Part shown: positions 54,288 to 63,416 of the stretch, piece by piece
How positions within the stretch are numbered: position 1 is the stretch's first letter
Layout: every line of letters starts with the position of its first letter
DNA from: Methylophaga sp. 42_25_T18
GTDB taxonomy: Bacteria > Pseudomonadota > Gammaproteobacteria > Nitrosococcales > Methylophagaceae
Assembly (NCBI GenBank): GCA_002163085.1
Contig: MAAJ01000011.1
Coordinates: 1-64,000, forward strand
Direction of reading: 5' to 3'
Length of the DNA: 64,000 bases
Made by a program: the position numbers and the translations under genes
The notes under the pieces: model-generated
Database searches by the model: none
Seen by the model: the letters and a program-made list of their open reading frames with translations, nothing else
Told to the model about the DNA's origin: nothing

Positions 54288-54328
54288 AAATAGGGCTGGA
54301 GTGGTGATACACTCCGGCCCTATTTTTT
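54288..54328 (+). terminator. Rho-independent terminator after the VPLPA-CTERM gene
   Basis: A 16-bp stem with one G-U pair (54288-54303 with 54310-54325) and a 6-nt loop, ending in a T run. It lies 25 bases after the stop. Confidence 0.9.
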
Positions 54329-54440
54329 CCTAGTCGGATTGTATGTCGATCGTCGCCTTAGGTTCTCTACCTATAGATAAAGCTTGCTGGCGCAAAGAAT
54401 GCATAGCGCAGCGACCATAACTCTTATTCTAAATAGTTAA

Positions 54441-54758
54441 TTAAGATGGGCTATACGAGCCATAAATAGCCAAAGATAACTTATCGTTTTTGATTGCAAT
54501 GCCTTCTTTCTCTAATAACGATAGTTGCCGGTGATAGCCCTCACTGCCCCGCGGAAATGAAATTTCACCTTTCGCATTAACCACTCGATGCCAGGGTAAA
54601 GTTGTACCTTTTGGTAAACATTTTAAGGTTGTTCCGACGTAACGAGCATGATTAGGAAACCCACATAGCTTTGCTACTTGCCCATAAGTGAGCACCTTAC
54701 CCAAGGGTATTGCAGCCACTATCTGCCAAATTAATTCGTTAAATTCTAGACTCTTCAA
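54441..54758 (-). CDS. Alkyltransferase-like protein (ATL)
   Basis: A 105-residue DNA-binding protein of the O6-alkylguanine-transferase fold. The active-site motif reads PWHRVV (Trp56) where active MGMT has PCHRV, so it cannot accept alkyl groups. It keeps Tyr25 and the arginine finger Arg39 (ARYVG). ATL proteins bind O6-alkylguanine and pass it to nucleotide excision repair. The start is a TTG at 54758, weak in ribosome site; it is 16 bases after the small membrane-protein stop. Confidence 0.9.
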   Translation of the reverse strand: MKSLEFNELIWQIVAAIPLGKVLTYGQVAKLCGFPNHARYVGTTLKCLPKGTTLPWHRVVNAKGEISFPRGSEGYHRQLSLLEKEGIAIKNDKLSLAIYGSYSPS

Positions 54759-54774
54759 TGATGACGGTATCTGT

Positions 54775-54975
54775 TCAAGTACCTTTCGTTGAGATCGTCA
54801 TATTATTAATTGCGACTACAAGAACTACACCTAATAAAACTACTCCTAGCGTTGATAATGAACGCCACACTAAGCCTGTATCACCGATATATCCCCATAT
54901 CCCTAAAATAGAGACTGTTGTACCTAATAGAATACAAATTATTGAGATAGCTAATGCAATTCGGTTCAAACTCAT
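54775..54975 (-). CDS. Small two-helix membrane protein
   Basis: A 66-residue protein with two transmembrane segments (about 6-30 and 38-58) and short tails. No family is recognised. AAGGAAAAG sits before ATG 54975 at usual distance. It leads a two-gene unit with the alkyltransferase-like gene on the same strand. Confidence 0.6.
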   Translation of the reverse strand: MSLNRIALAISIICILLGTTVSILGIWGYIGDTGLVWRSLSTLGVVLLGVVLVVAINNMTISTKGT

Positions 54976-55068
54976 ACATCTTTTCCTTTATGGGCTAAGC
55001 CTCATCATCCTTAAACTATAGTGAGCTGGATAGTAACACAGTGCCATTAGAGCTTCTGATAATGAAAG

Positions 55069-55347
55069 TTAAGTTCGATAAATTGTTTCTATCAAATGAA
55101 AGCCAAACTTAGTTTTAACCGGTCCGTGAACTTCCAATACAGGTTTCTTAAAGACAATATTATCAACCGCTTTTACCATCTTGCCAGGACCAAACTCACC
55201 TAAATCCCCACCTCTTTTTGCAGTGCTGCATATAGAGTGTTTTTTTGCGAGTTTTGTAAAATCAGCGCCGCCAGCAAGCTGCTGTTTGAGTTTTTCAGCT
55301 TCTTCTTTGGTTTTCACCAGAATATGACGTGCACTTGCTCTGGCCAT
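55069..55347 (-). CDS. ppiC: Parvulin-type peptidyl-prolyl isomerase, second copy
   Basis: A 92-residue parvulin similar to the one at 39631. It has ARHILVKT, GADFTKLAKKHSIC, GGDLGEFGPG and KFGFHLI. It is more basic than copy one and its SIC replaces SSCPS. ATG 55347 overlaps the mutarotase stop (TAATG), so both are probably translated together. It is cytoplasmic because there is no signal. Confidence 0.92.
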   Translation of the reverse strand: MARASARHILVKTKEEAEKLKQQLAGGADFTKLAKKHSICSTAKRGGDLGEFGPGKMVKAVDNIVFKKPVLEVHGPVKTKFGFHLIETIYRT

Positions 55348-56255
55348 TAGTTATTTTCCACATCAAATATTGCAGTGAGTATATGCGATTCACCCGCCGT
55401 AATGGTGACTTCATCATCAAATACATTGGCAGTTTCTATACACAGAAAATGTTGATAGCTATCAGCGTTTAAGTCTGAAAATGCGGCACAGGTTTCTTGC
55501 CATGGATTCCAGATAACGGTTGAATTACTTGCTTGAGAGTTTATCGTGATAGTACGCTTTAAAACTTCATCTATTAGCACCGTTGTATTTGGCACATTCT
55601 GATAAACACGATCGGTTTCTTTGTCGAATCTGATCGCACCGGACTGTACTTTCTCATCATAGCCAGAAAGTTTATCGAGATAGTTAACCTCATCCAAACC
55701 GACTACTGAAACTTGTTCAATATCGCCTATTTTCAAATAGGTATGTAGCGCCTGCGTAATAGTAAGCTCTTTACTGTCAGTATTCTTGGTGGTTAACGCC
55801 AGGGTTAATTGTTCGCCAACAGTGACATCTAGAATAAGTTCAAATTGGTTAGGCCAAATTGCCAAGCTTTCCTCGGTGCTTGTCAGGCCTAATTTTACAG
55901 ACGTACTGCCATCAGAGTTATGTGTAGTTGCCAGAACATCCCATGGAATATTTCGGGCAAAACCATGGGCAGGTCGACCATAACCAGAAGCATCGTCACC
56001 AAACCATGGCCAGCAGATTGGAATGCCGCCTCTAATAGCTTTGCCTTGTTGATAAACCGCTTTATCACTCAGGAAAAGAACATCCTCTGTTTGCCCCTTG
56101 GGCTGGTAAGACAGTACTTGTCCTCCATAGGGAGATATTCTTGCTGTGGCATATTGGTTATCAATGTCGATCATGATGTGATCTCCATCACTCTGCTTAA
56201 AACTAAGTTCGTGATTGATAGCAAATTGGCTGTTAAGTTGTTCTAGACTAAGCAT
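55347..56255 (-). CDS. D-hexose-6-phosphate mutarotase (YeaD-like)
   Basis: A 302-residue aldose-epimerase-fold enzyme. Features: ARISPYGGQVLSYQ, GGIPICWPWFG, HGFARNIPW with a putative catalytic His, and ALHTYLKIGD with the second His. These match the YeaD group, which interconverts anomers of glucose 6-phosphate. It stops at the ppiC start and has no partner for glycolysis nearby. The upstream region to slyD carries no clear promoter. Confidence 0.88.
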   Translation of the reverse strand: MLSLEQLNSQFAINHELSFKQSDGDHIMIDIDNQYATARISPYGGQVLSYQPKGQTEDVLFLSDKAVYQQGKAIRGGIPICWPWFGDDASGYGRPAHGFARNIPWDVLATTHNSDGSTSVKLGLTSTEESLAIWPNQFELILDVTVGEQLTLALTTKNTDSKELTITQALHTYLKIGDIEQVSVVGLDEVNYLDKLSGYDEKVQSGAIRFDKETDRVYQNVPNTTVLIDEVLKRTITINSQASNSTVIWNPWQETCAAFSDLNADSYQHFLCIETANVFDDEVTITAGESHILTAIFDVENN

Positions 56256-56353
56256 TACATTATTTTCAACAAATTAAAACAAAAAGACGGGCTTTACGCC
56301 CGCCTTAAATCTTTGATTGTTACGCAGTTTATACGTAAGGGTATCAAACTGAT

Positions 56354-56836
56354 TTAGTGGTCGTGACCACCTTCACCATGTACATGACCGTGCTGTAGTT
56401 CTTCTTCACTTGCTTCACGCACTTCACGAATAGTCACATCAAAATTCAAATGTGTGCCAGCTAATGGGTGGTTACCATCAACTACTACCATTTCTTCATT
56501 GATTTCAATGACCGTTACCATCACTGGGCCTTGCTCTGTATCAGATTGAAATTGCATGCCGATTTCGATGTTATCTACGCCACCAAATAATTCTTTAGGC
56601 ACTTCTTGCTGCATATCTTCATTACGTTCGCCATAAGCTTTAGCAGGTTCAATACTTGCTTGAACATCATCGCCCGCTTCTTTACCCAATAAAGCTTCTT
56701 CTAGACCTTCAATAATATTGCCAGCACCGTGTATATACGCTAATGGGCCTGCGCCTTCTGAAGTATCAATAACAGCGCCTTCATTGTCTGTTAGTTTGTA
56801 ATCGATTAAAACAACTTTATTTTCTGCAACTTTCAT
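56354..56836 (-). CDS. slyD: FKBP-type peptidyl-prolyl isomerase SlyD
   Basis: A 160-residue SlyD: an FKBP domain with an inserted IF chaperone flap (about 70-125) and a histidine-rich tail (HGHVHGEGGHDH), which binds nickel or zinc. The tail is shorter than that of E. coli SlyD. It folds proteins and supplies Ni to hydrogenase and urease in other bacteria. It starts ten bases after the icd stop and is probably co-transcribed. Confidence 0.92.
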   Translation of the reverse strand: MKVAENKVVLIDYKLTDNEGAVIDTSEGAGPLAYIHGAGNIIEGLEEALLGKEAGDDVQASIEPAKAYGERNEDMQQEVPKELFGGVDNIEIGMQFQSDTEQGPVMVTVIEINEEMVVVDGNHPLAGTHLNFDVTIREVREASEEELQHGHVHGEGGHDH

Positions 56837-56845
56837 TTTCTTTCC

Positions 56846-58099
56846 TCACATATTTTTGATAACAGCTGCAGCATAATCACTACAACTCAAAGGCTCAACG
56901 CCTACCATTTCTGCCAAATCACAGGTTACCTGTGACTTGTCGATTGCGCCCGATACGCCCGCAACCACTAAGTCTGCCGCTTCCACCCAACCAAGGTGAC
57001 GCAACATCATTTCTGCTGACAAAACCAATGATGATGGGTTTGCCATATTCTTTCCTGCTAATGCCGGTGCCGTGCCATGTGTTGCTTCAAACATCGCAAT
57101 TGAATCTGACAAGTTAGCACCCGGTGAAATACCTATTCCGCCGACTTGTGCCGCTAAGGCATCAGAGACATAGTCACCGTTCAAATTTAAGGTCGCTACT
57201 ACATCATAATTTGTAGGATGTAACAATATTTCTTGTAAGAACGCATCTGCAATACAATCTTTAATTGTGATCGTTTTGCCAGAGTTTGGATTAGAGAATG
57301 TTTTCCACTCGCCGCCTTCAAGCGAGGTTGCTCCAAACTCATTCTCAGCTAAATCGTAACCCCATTGCTTGAATGCACCTTCGGTAAATTTCATGATATT
57401 ACCTTTATGTACCAAGGTCACTGAATCACGGTCATTATCAATGGCATATTGAATGGCTTTACGAACTAGGCGTTCCGTGCCTTCTCTAGACACAGGTTTT
57501 ATACCAATGCCTGATGTGTCAGGGAAACGAATTTTTGTAACCCCCATCTCATCTTGCAAAAATGAAATCAGTTTTTTAACTTCATCACTTTCAGCTGCCC
57601 ACTCTATGCCGGCATAAATATCTTCGGAATTTTCACGAAAAATCACCATATCAATCTTTTCAGGTGCTTTTACTGGGCTGGGTGTACCTGGGTAGTAACG
57701 CACTGGCCGCTGACAAACATAGAGATCTAAGTTCTGACGTAGCGCTACATTCAACGAACGCATGCCTCCACCCACTGGTGTCATCAACGGGCCTTTAATC
57801 GAAACTGAATAGTCTTTTAATACTTGAAATGTTTCTTCTGGCAAATAGGTATCAACACCATACACTTGTGTTGCTTTCTCACCGGCATACACTTCCATCC
57901 AGGAAATTTTTCGCTCACCGCCGTATGATTTTGAAACTGCCGCATCGACAATATCAATCATCGCAGGCGTAATATCACTGCCAATTCCATCACCTTCTAT
58001 AAAAGGAATAATAGGGGAATTGGGTACTTCCAAAGAAAAATCGGTATTAACGACAATGGCTGAGCCATTATCCGGTACACTGATATTTTCGTAAGCCAT
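56846..58099 (-). CDS. icd: NADP-dependent isocitrate dehydrogenase
   Basis: A 417-residue enzyme with the E. coli-type layout. The phosphorylation-site segment is [12 protein letters not shown], with Ser115 equivalent to Ser113 of E. coli. [27 protein letters not shown] and [12 protein letters not shown] complete the substrate and cofactor region. It makes 2-oxoglutarate and NADPH. It diverges from rluE (58 bases apart). Confidence 0.96.
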   Translation of the reverse strand: MAYENISVPDNGSAIVVNTDFSLEVPNSPIIPFIEGDGIGSDITPAMIDIVDAAVSKSYGGERKISWMEVYAGEKATQVYGVDTYLPEETFQVLKDYSVSIKGPLMTPVGGGMRSLNVALRQNLDLYVCQRPVRYYPGTPSPVKAPEKIDMVIFRENSEDIYAGIEWAAESDEVKKLISFLQDEMGVTKIRFPDTSGIGIKPVSREGTERLVRKAIQYAIDNDRDSVTLVHKGNIMKFTEGAFKQWGYDLAENEFGATSLEGGEWKTFSNPNSGKTITIKDCIADAFLQEILLHPTNYDVVATLNLNGDYVSDALAAQVGGIGISPGANLSDSIAMFEATHGTAPALAGKNMANPSSLVLSAEMMLRHLGWVEAADLVVAGVSGAIDKSQVTCDLAEMVGVEPLSCSDYAAAVIKNM

Positions 58100-58157
58100 T
58101 CTAACTCCGGGACATAAAATCCGGACATAATATCATTTTCCAAGCCTGTTACCTAAC

Positions 58158-58856
58158 ATGACTCAACTCATCCTGTTTAACAAACCCTTTGATGTTTTAA
58201 CGCAATTCACTGATGAAGCCGGTCGGCAGACATTAAAAGACTTTGTTGATATCCAAGGTGTTTATCCTGCTGGTCGTTTAGATCGCGATAGTGAAGGTTT
58301 AGTTTTGTTAACAGACTCGGGGCCTTTGCAACATCAAATTAGTGATCCACGGCATAAATTGGAAAAAACCTATTGGGTGCAAGTTGAAAACATTCCCAAT
58401 GAACAGGCCTTATTAACCTTACAAGATGGCGTCAAATTAAAAGATGGTCTGACCCGACCAGCCAAAGCTCGCTTAATCACAGAACCTGATGTCTGGCCGC
58501 GTAATCCACCGATCCGAGAACGTAAGGCAATCCCCACGCAATGGTTAGAGTTAAAAATCACTGAAGGAAAAAACCGGCAAGTCCGCCGGATGACAGCGGC
58601 TGTTGGCTGCCCCACTCTGCGTTTGATACGTTATGCCATCGGTGATTGGACACTAGAAAATTTGGCCTGTGGAGATTTTCAAGAAGTCCCCATGCCCGAC
58701 ATGATAAAATCTGCCGATGATTTGGACTCCACGCACCACCGTCGCCGCAGTAATCGAAAAGAACAATCGCTTTCTGATGGTCGAAGAAGACATCGACGGA
58801 CAAATGACATTAAATCAACCAGCAGGTCACCTCGAATCAGGAGAAAGTCTGATTGA
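58158..58856 (+). CDS. rluE: 23S rRNA pseudouridine synthase RluE-like
   Basis: A 232-residue RsuA/RluE family protein without an S4 domain. The catalytic Asp42 is in [10 protein letters not shown]; the [21 protein letters not shown] and NRQVRRM motifs match. It modifies U2457 in 23S rRNA. The last 46 residues are an RS-rich, basic tail read from the wrong frame of nudJ (58717-58856). The usual protein would end near residue 185, so the native stop may have been lost or the overlap is real. Confidence 0.88.
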   Translation: MTQLILFNKPFDVLTQFTDEAGRQTLKDFVDIQGVYPAGRLDRDSEGLVLLTDSGPLQHQISDPRHKLEKTYWVQVENIPNEQALLTLQDGVKLKDGLTRPAKARLITEPDVWPRNPPIRERKAIPTQWLELKITEGKNRQVRRMTAAVGCPTLRLIRYAIGDWTLENLACGDFQEVPMPDMIKSADDLDSTHHRRRSNRKEQSLSDGRRRHRRTNDIKSTSRSPRIRRKSD

Positions 58857-59157
58857 AGCCGTTATTAGAGAAACACAAGAAGAAACAGCATGGTCTTTTG
58901 TTCCAACTGACCTAGTGGGTATCTATCGTTGGCAGCATACAGCAAGCGACGAGACTTATATGCGTTACTGTTTCACTGGTGAAGTAAATCAACATGATGA
59001 AAACCAAGCTTTAGATGAGGATATCCATCAAGCCCTTTGGCTTTCACAACAAGAATTATTAGCTCGACAAAATGATTTTCGTAGCCCTTTGGTACTGGAT
59101 TGCTTTAACGATTATCTAAATGGTCAGCGTTACCCTTTAACTATATTGCACAACTAA
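58717..59157 (+). CDS. nudJ: Phosphatase NudJ (Nudix)
   Basis: A 146-residue Nudix hydrolase. The box [20 protein letters not shown], then ETAW, is intact. [20 protein letters not shown] is typical of NudJ, an HMP-PP and nucleoside-triphosphate phosphatase. It lies between rluE and mnmA as in E. coli-type genomes. ATG 58717 sits inside rluE, giving a 140-base overlap. No cleaner start is seen downstream without losing the first strand. Confidence 0.92.
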   Translation: MIWTPRTTVAAVIEKNNRFLMVEEDIDGQMTLNQPAGHLESGESLIEAVIRETQEETAWSFVPTDLVGIYRWQHTASDETYMRYCFTGEVNQHDENQALDEDIHQALWLSQQELLARQNDFRSPLVLDCFNDYLNGQRYPLTILHN

Positions 59158-59159
59158 CT

Positions 59160-60263
59160 ATGTCAGAACAAAATAAAGTCGTAGTCGGATTATCCGGCGG
59201 TGTTGATTCTTCCGTTGCAGCCTTATTGCTTAACTCGCAAGGTTACGATGTTGAAGGCCTATTCATGAAAAACTGGGTAGACTTTGCCGAAGAAAGCGAA
59301 TGCACCATTGAAGAAGATCGCAAAGATGCTAAGTCTGTTGCCGACACCGTAGGTATCCCCTTCCATGAAGCCAACTTTGCCATGGAATATTGGGACTTTG
59401 TCTTTAAACATTTCTTAGATGAATATCGTGCAGGTCGCACCCCTAACCCTGATATTTTATGCAACCGCGAAATCAAATTTAAAGCCTTTCTCGATCATGC
59501 CATGCAACTTGGTGGTTATATGATTGCCACTGGCCACTATGCGCGAGTTGAAAAGCGTGATGGCAGTTTCCATCTATTAAAAGGCTTGGATCACAATAAA
59601 GATCAAAGTTACTTTTTATATACCTTGGGCCAAGATCAACTCTCTCGCACCTTATTTCCTCTGGGCGAATTACCTAAACCTGAAGTACGACGTATTGCCG
59701 AACAAGCCGGTTTTATCACCCATGATAAAAAAGACAGTACCGGTATTTGTTTTATCGGAGAACGTCGCTTCCGTGAGTTCTTAGGCCGTTACATTCCTGC
59801 TCAACCGGGACAAATGCAAACACCAGAAGGTGAAGTGATTGGTGATCATTCGGGCTTGATGTACTACACGCTAGGTCAACGACAAGGATTAGGGATTGGC
59901 GGTCGCAAAGACAGCACCGGTGAACCTTGGTTTGTCGCTGGCAAAGATATGGATAATAAAATTCTCTATGTGGTGCAAGGCGATCACCCTTGGTTACATA
60001 GCCACAAATTAAAAGCAGAGCAATTATCTTGGGTAGCGGGCAAAGCGCCTGAGTTGCCATGCAAAGCAGCGGCAAAAACACGTTATCGTCAGCCTGATCA
60101 ACCTTGCATCATTAGCCAAGATGAGGACGGCAATATTCACGTTGAATTTGAAGATAAACAACGGGCCGTGACTCCCGGCCAATCAGTGGTATTTTATCAA
60201 GATGATGTATGTCTTGGTGGCGGTATTATTACTAGCACCGATGCGCCAGGAATCCACCCATGA
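59160..60263 (+). CDS. mnmA: tRNA-specific 2-thiouridylase MnmA
   Basis: A 367-residue thiouridylase. GLSGGVDSS is the PP-loop; catalytic cysteines are in [13 protein letters not shown] and [12 protein letters not shown]. It puts sulfur at position 2 of the wobble uridine in Glu, Gln and Lys tRNAs, with sulfur from the Tus relay. It follows nudJ by two bases; hflD overlaps its end by four. Confidence 0.96.
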   Translation: MSEQNKVVVGLSGGVDSSVAALLLNSQGYDVEGLFMKNWVDFAEESECTIEEDRKDAKSVADTVGIPFHEANFAMEYWDFVFKHFLDEYRAGRTPNPDILCNREIKFKAFLDHAMQLGGYMIATGHYARVEKRDGSFHLLKGLDHNKDQSYFLYTLGQDQLSRTLFPLGELPKPEVRRIAEQAGFITHDKKDSTGICFIGERRFREFLGRYIPAQPGQMQTPEGEVIGDHSGLMYYTLGQRQGLGIGGRKDSTGEPWFVAGKDMDNKILYVVQGDHPWLHSHKLKAEQLSWVAGKAPELPCKAAAKTRYRQPDQPCIISQDEDGNIHVEFEDKQRAVTPGQSVVFYQDDVCLGGGIITSTDAPGIHP

Positions 60264-60898
60264 GTGCAAATATTAATACCAGAGAACGGGATCGCATTAT
60301 TGCCTTAGCCGCATTGATGCAAGTCGTTAAACTGGTGCAGCAAGTCGCTGATACTGGCCAAGTCAATGAAGTAGAGTTTGAGACCTTATTAAAAAGTCTA
60401 TTAGATCAGGACGCGCCTACAACCGAAGCGGTTTATGGAGATGTCAGCCAGTTAAAATCAGGCTTTGAGCTACTCAACAAACAATTATCTAAAACCAAAG
60501 ATAAAAATAGTGTCGGCCAGTTACGCTATATTATTTCCTTATTGCATCTGGAGCGCCAATTAGCCAAACGGCCTGCGATGATGGATCTCATCACCCGTGA
60601 AATTGAACAGGTACCACAGCAAGTCGACTATTTTGGTGATATCAATAACCCACAAGTGATCGCCCGTTTAGCGGATATCTATCACCGCACCATCAGTGAG
60701 TTAAGCCCTCGCATTCAAGTGCAAGGTGATCCTGGCTTTTTACAACAAGCCGATAACGTTAACCGGATCCGAGCTTTATTGCTTGCAGGCATTCGTGCTG
60801 CAATATTATGGCGTCAAAAAGGTGGCCGACGGTGGCAGTTTCTTTTTCAATCCAGCAAAATATTAAAAATTTCTACTGAGCTATACCAATCGACTTAA
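60260..60898 (+). CDS. hflD: HflD-like protein
   Basis: A 212-residue, mainly helical protein. [22 protein letters not shown] and [14 protein letters not shown] are typical of HflD, a membrane-associated protein that binds phage CII in E. coli. ATG 60260 overlaps the mnmA stop (ATGA). It ends the rluE-nudJ-mnmA-hflD run; its own cellular role is unclear. Confidence 0.92.
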   Translation: MSANINTRERDRIIALAALMQVVKLVQQVADTGQVNEVEFETLLKSLLDQDAPTTEAVYGDVSQLKSGFELLNKQLSKTKDKNSVGQLRYIISLLHLERQLAKRPAMMDLITREIEQVPQQVDYFGDINNPQVIARLADIYHRTISELSPRIQVQGDPGFLQQADNVNRIRALLLAGIRAAILWRQKGGRRWQFLFQSSKILKISTELYQST

Positions 60899-60961
60899 GT
60901 GCTAAGCTGCTTTTGTCTTGGTTACATAAACACTAAACAGATTAAATCAAAGGCGAACAAA

Positions 60962-62314
60962 ATGGATAAAAACAAAATGAGCCTAACAATGAAAGTTTTG
61001 GTAGGCATGGCATTAGGTATCGCGCTCGGTCTATTTTTTAACCTTAGTGGTCTCAACGCTGACGGCAGTTTTGTAAATACATATATCGTTGATGGTTTAT
61101 TTCTCATCATCGGTAAAATGTTTGTTAATGCATTAAAGATGTTAGTTGTACCTTTAGTCTTTTTCTCATTGATCTGTGGTGTATGTGGAATTGGCAACCT
61201 CAAAACCTTAGGTCGAGTAGGTACTAAATCATTTGCGCTTTATATGATGACCACAGCCATCGCTATTACCCTAGCAATCACCATCGCAGCTTCAGTTGGC
61301 ATCGGTGAAGGCATGAACTTGGAATCTACGGCCAGCTTCACTGGCAAAGAAACGCCTCCCTTAACCCAAGTATTGATAGACATCATTCCATCTAATCCTA
61401 TTCACGCTATGGCCAATGGCGATATGTTGCCTTTGATTTTCTTCTCTATATTAGTTGGCATTAGTTTGTTAATGGTTGGCCGTAAAGCAAGCAGCTTTAT
61501 TGAAGGAGCTGAAATAGCCAATGAAGTGATGATGAAAATGGTCACCATGGTCATGACCATGGCACCGTATGCGGTGTTTGCTTTAATTGCTAAATCAGTG
61601 GCTGAACTCGGCTTCGATCTTCTGGGCCAGTTGGCCGGCTATGTGGGTGTGCTGGTAGGTGCATTATTAATTCATCTGTTTGTCACTTTAATGATCGTAT
61701 TAAAGGTTTTTTCAGGCCTTAGTCCTCGCCTATTTCTTCAAAAAATTCGAAACGCACAGGTGTTTGCCTTTAGTACCGCCAGTTCTAATGCCACGATTCC
61801 GGTGACATTAAGAACGGTGACAGAACGTATGGGTGTAAATAACTCTGTAGCCTCGTTTACTGTGCCATTTGGTGCCACCATTAATATGGATGGTACCGCT
61901 ATCATGCAAGGTGTAGCCACTGTCTTTATTGCTAATGTCTACGGCCTTGATCTAGGTATAACGGGTTATTTAACCGTTATCTTGATGTCAGTGTTAGCCT
62001 CAATCGGTACCGCTGGTGTCCCCGGTGTTGGCTTGATTATGTTATCGATGGTGTTTGCTCAAGTGGGCCTACCTATTGAAGGAATCGGCCTTATCTTAGG
62101 TGTAGATCGCTTGATGGACATGATTAGAACCGCAGTCAATGTTTCAGGCGATGCTGTCGTCACCAGTATCGTTGCTAAGAGTGAAGGGAAATTAAGCCTT
62201 GAAACCTACAACGATGTAACAGCAGGTGCCGTGATGGTTGATAGTATTCATATTGATGATGCTGTTGAACAAGAACTGGCTCAAGCCGTTCAACAAACGC
62301 ATGATAAACAGTAA
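60962..62314 (+). CDS. Dicarboxylate/amino-acid:cation symporter (DAACS)
   Basis: A 450-residue transporter of the GltP/DctA fold. Eight helices and two hairpins carry the signatures ASSNATIPVTL and ATINMDGTAIMQG. It imports acidic amino acids or C4-dicarboxylates with Na+ or H+. ATG 60962 has AAAGGCG before it and is preferred over the upstream open frame at 60899, which begins directly after the hflD stop. Substrate not determined. Confidence 0.92.
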   Translation: MDKNKMSLTMKVLVGMALGIALGLFFNLSGLNADGSFVNTYIVDGLFLIIGKMFVNALKMLVVPLVFFSLICGVCGIGNLKTLGRVGTKSFALYMMTTAIAITLAITIAASVGIGEGMNLESTASFTGKETPPLTQVLIDIIPSNPIHAMANGDMLPLIFFSILVGISLLMVGRKASSFIEGAEIANEVMMKMVTMVMTMAPYAVFALIAKSVAELGFDLLGQLAGYVGVLVGALLIHLFVTLMIVLKVFSGLSPRLFLQKIRNAQVFAFSTASSNATIPVTLRTVTERMGVNNSVASFTVPFGATINMDGTAIMQGVATVFIANVYGLDLGITGYLTVILMSVLASIGTAGVPGVGLIMLSMVFAQVGLPIEGIGLILGVDRLMDMIRTAVNVSGDAVVTSIVAKSEGKLSLETYNDVTAGAVMVDSIHIDDAVEQELAQAVQQTHDKQ

Positions 62315-62329
62315 GCGATAAAAGCTTAT

Positions 62330-63412
62330 ATGCTTACACACAAGCAGTTTTTTTTTAGGCTTTGGCTGGTAGTTTTATCACTGTCAGCAAGTTCGGCTAA
62401 CTTTGCTGAAGAGCTTCAGCAACTGTCAGCTCAAAATGTATTGGTCTTATATAAAAATAATGACAGCCACTCCAAGAAAATTGCCGACTATTATGCTGAA
62501 AAGCGACATGTACCCACCGCCCAAGTTGTAAGCGTTGATATCAAAGGCAGCCCCAGCAATATCAACAAAAAGCAATTTGAAGCTATTATTAAGCAGCTCA
62601 AACCGAGCTTAACGCCAGATATTAAAGTTATCCTGTTAACGTGGCATGCACCCTACCGAGTCGAATGTATGTCGATTACCAGTGCCTTTGGATTAGGGTT
62701 TGATAAAAAATATTGCAGCCGTCCAACTAAAGAAATTAAAGGCTGCCATCCAACGGCTATAAGTCCGTATTACAATGCTGCATCCTCTACACTTTGGGAT
62801 AGCAAAACACCATTTAGATTGAGCATGATGCTTAGTGGTAAAACAGTCAGTGAAGCCAAAAATCTAATTGACCGAGGCATAGCTGCTGATAATAGCCAGC
62901 CAGAAGCTGACGCTTACCTAGTTAGATCACATGACCGTTCTCGCAGTTCACGTTGGCCTATTTTTGAAAAATTTGCCGAACTGTGGGGTGAGCGAAAAGG
63001 ACTTACCGTTAATTATGTTGATGACCGCCCCTATAAAGGCAAAACTCGCATAAAAGACAAAGACAAGGTTATGTTCTATCACACAGGTCTTGTCACCGTG
63101 CCTTCCATTGAAACCAATACTTATCTTCCTGGCGCCATAGCTGAACACCTAACTTCCGGTGCAGGCGTTGGTATTGATACCAATGGTCAGATGAAAGCCT
63201 TTCGATGGTTAGAAGCAGGGGTCACTGGAAGTTATGGCGCTGTCACCGAGCCTTGTAACTACCCCGCTAAGTTTCCTAATCCTCAAGTACTTATACCCTC
63301 TTACCTTGATGGCAAAACCTTAATTGAAGCCTACTGGAAATCCGTACAACAACCCGGCGAAGGTTTATTTATTGGTGAACCTTTAGCCCGTCCTTGGGCT
63401 AACGTTAACTAA
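62330..63412 (+). CDS. Exported protein resembling the TIGR03790 family
   Basis: A 360-residue protein with a signal peptide (1-26). QNVLVLYKNNDSHSKKIADY and the AEKRHVPTAQVV stretch resemble TIGR03790, with the family-like end GEGLFIGEPLARPW. Six or so cysteines lie in the middle (CMSI, YCSRP, GCHP, PCNY). No enzyme motif is evident. It begins 15 bases after the DAACS stop, so co-transcription is possible. The function is unknown. Confidence 0.7.
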   Translation: MLTHKQFFFRLWLVVLSLSASSANFAEELQQLSAQNVLVLYKNNDSHSKKIADYYAEKRHVPTAQVVSVDIKGSPSNINKKQFEAIIKQLKPSLTPDIKVILLTWHAPYRVECMSITSAFGLGFDKKYCSRPTKEIKGCHPTAISPYYNAASSTLWDSKTPFRLSMMLSGKTVSEAKNLIDRGIAADNSQPEADAYLVRSHDRSRSSRWPIFEKFAELWGERKGLTVNYVDDRPYKGKTRIKDKDKVMFYHTGLVTVPSIETNTYLPGAIAEHLTSGAGVGIDTNGQMKAFRWLEAGVTGSYGAVTEPCNYPAKFPNPQVLIPSYLDGKTLIEAYWKSVQQPGEGLFIGEPLARPWANVN

Positions 63413-63416
63413 TCGA

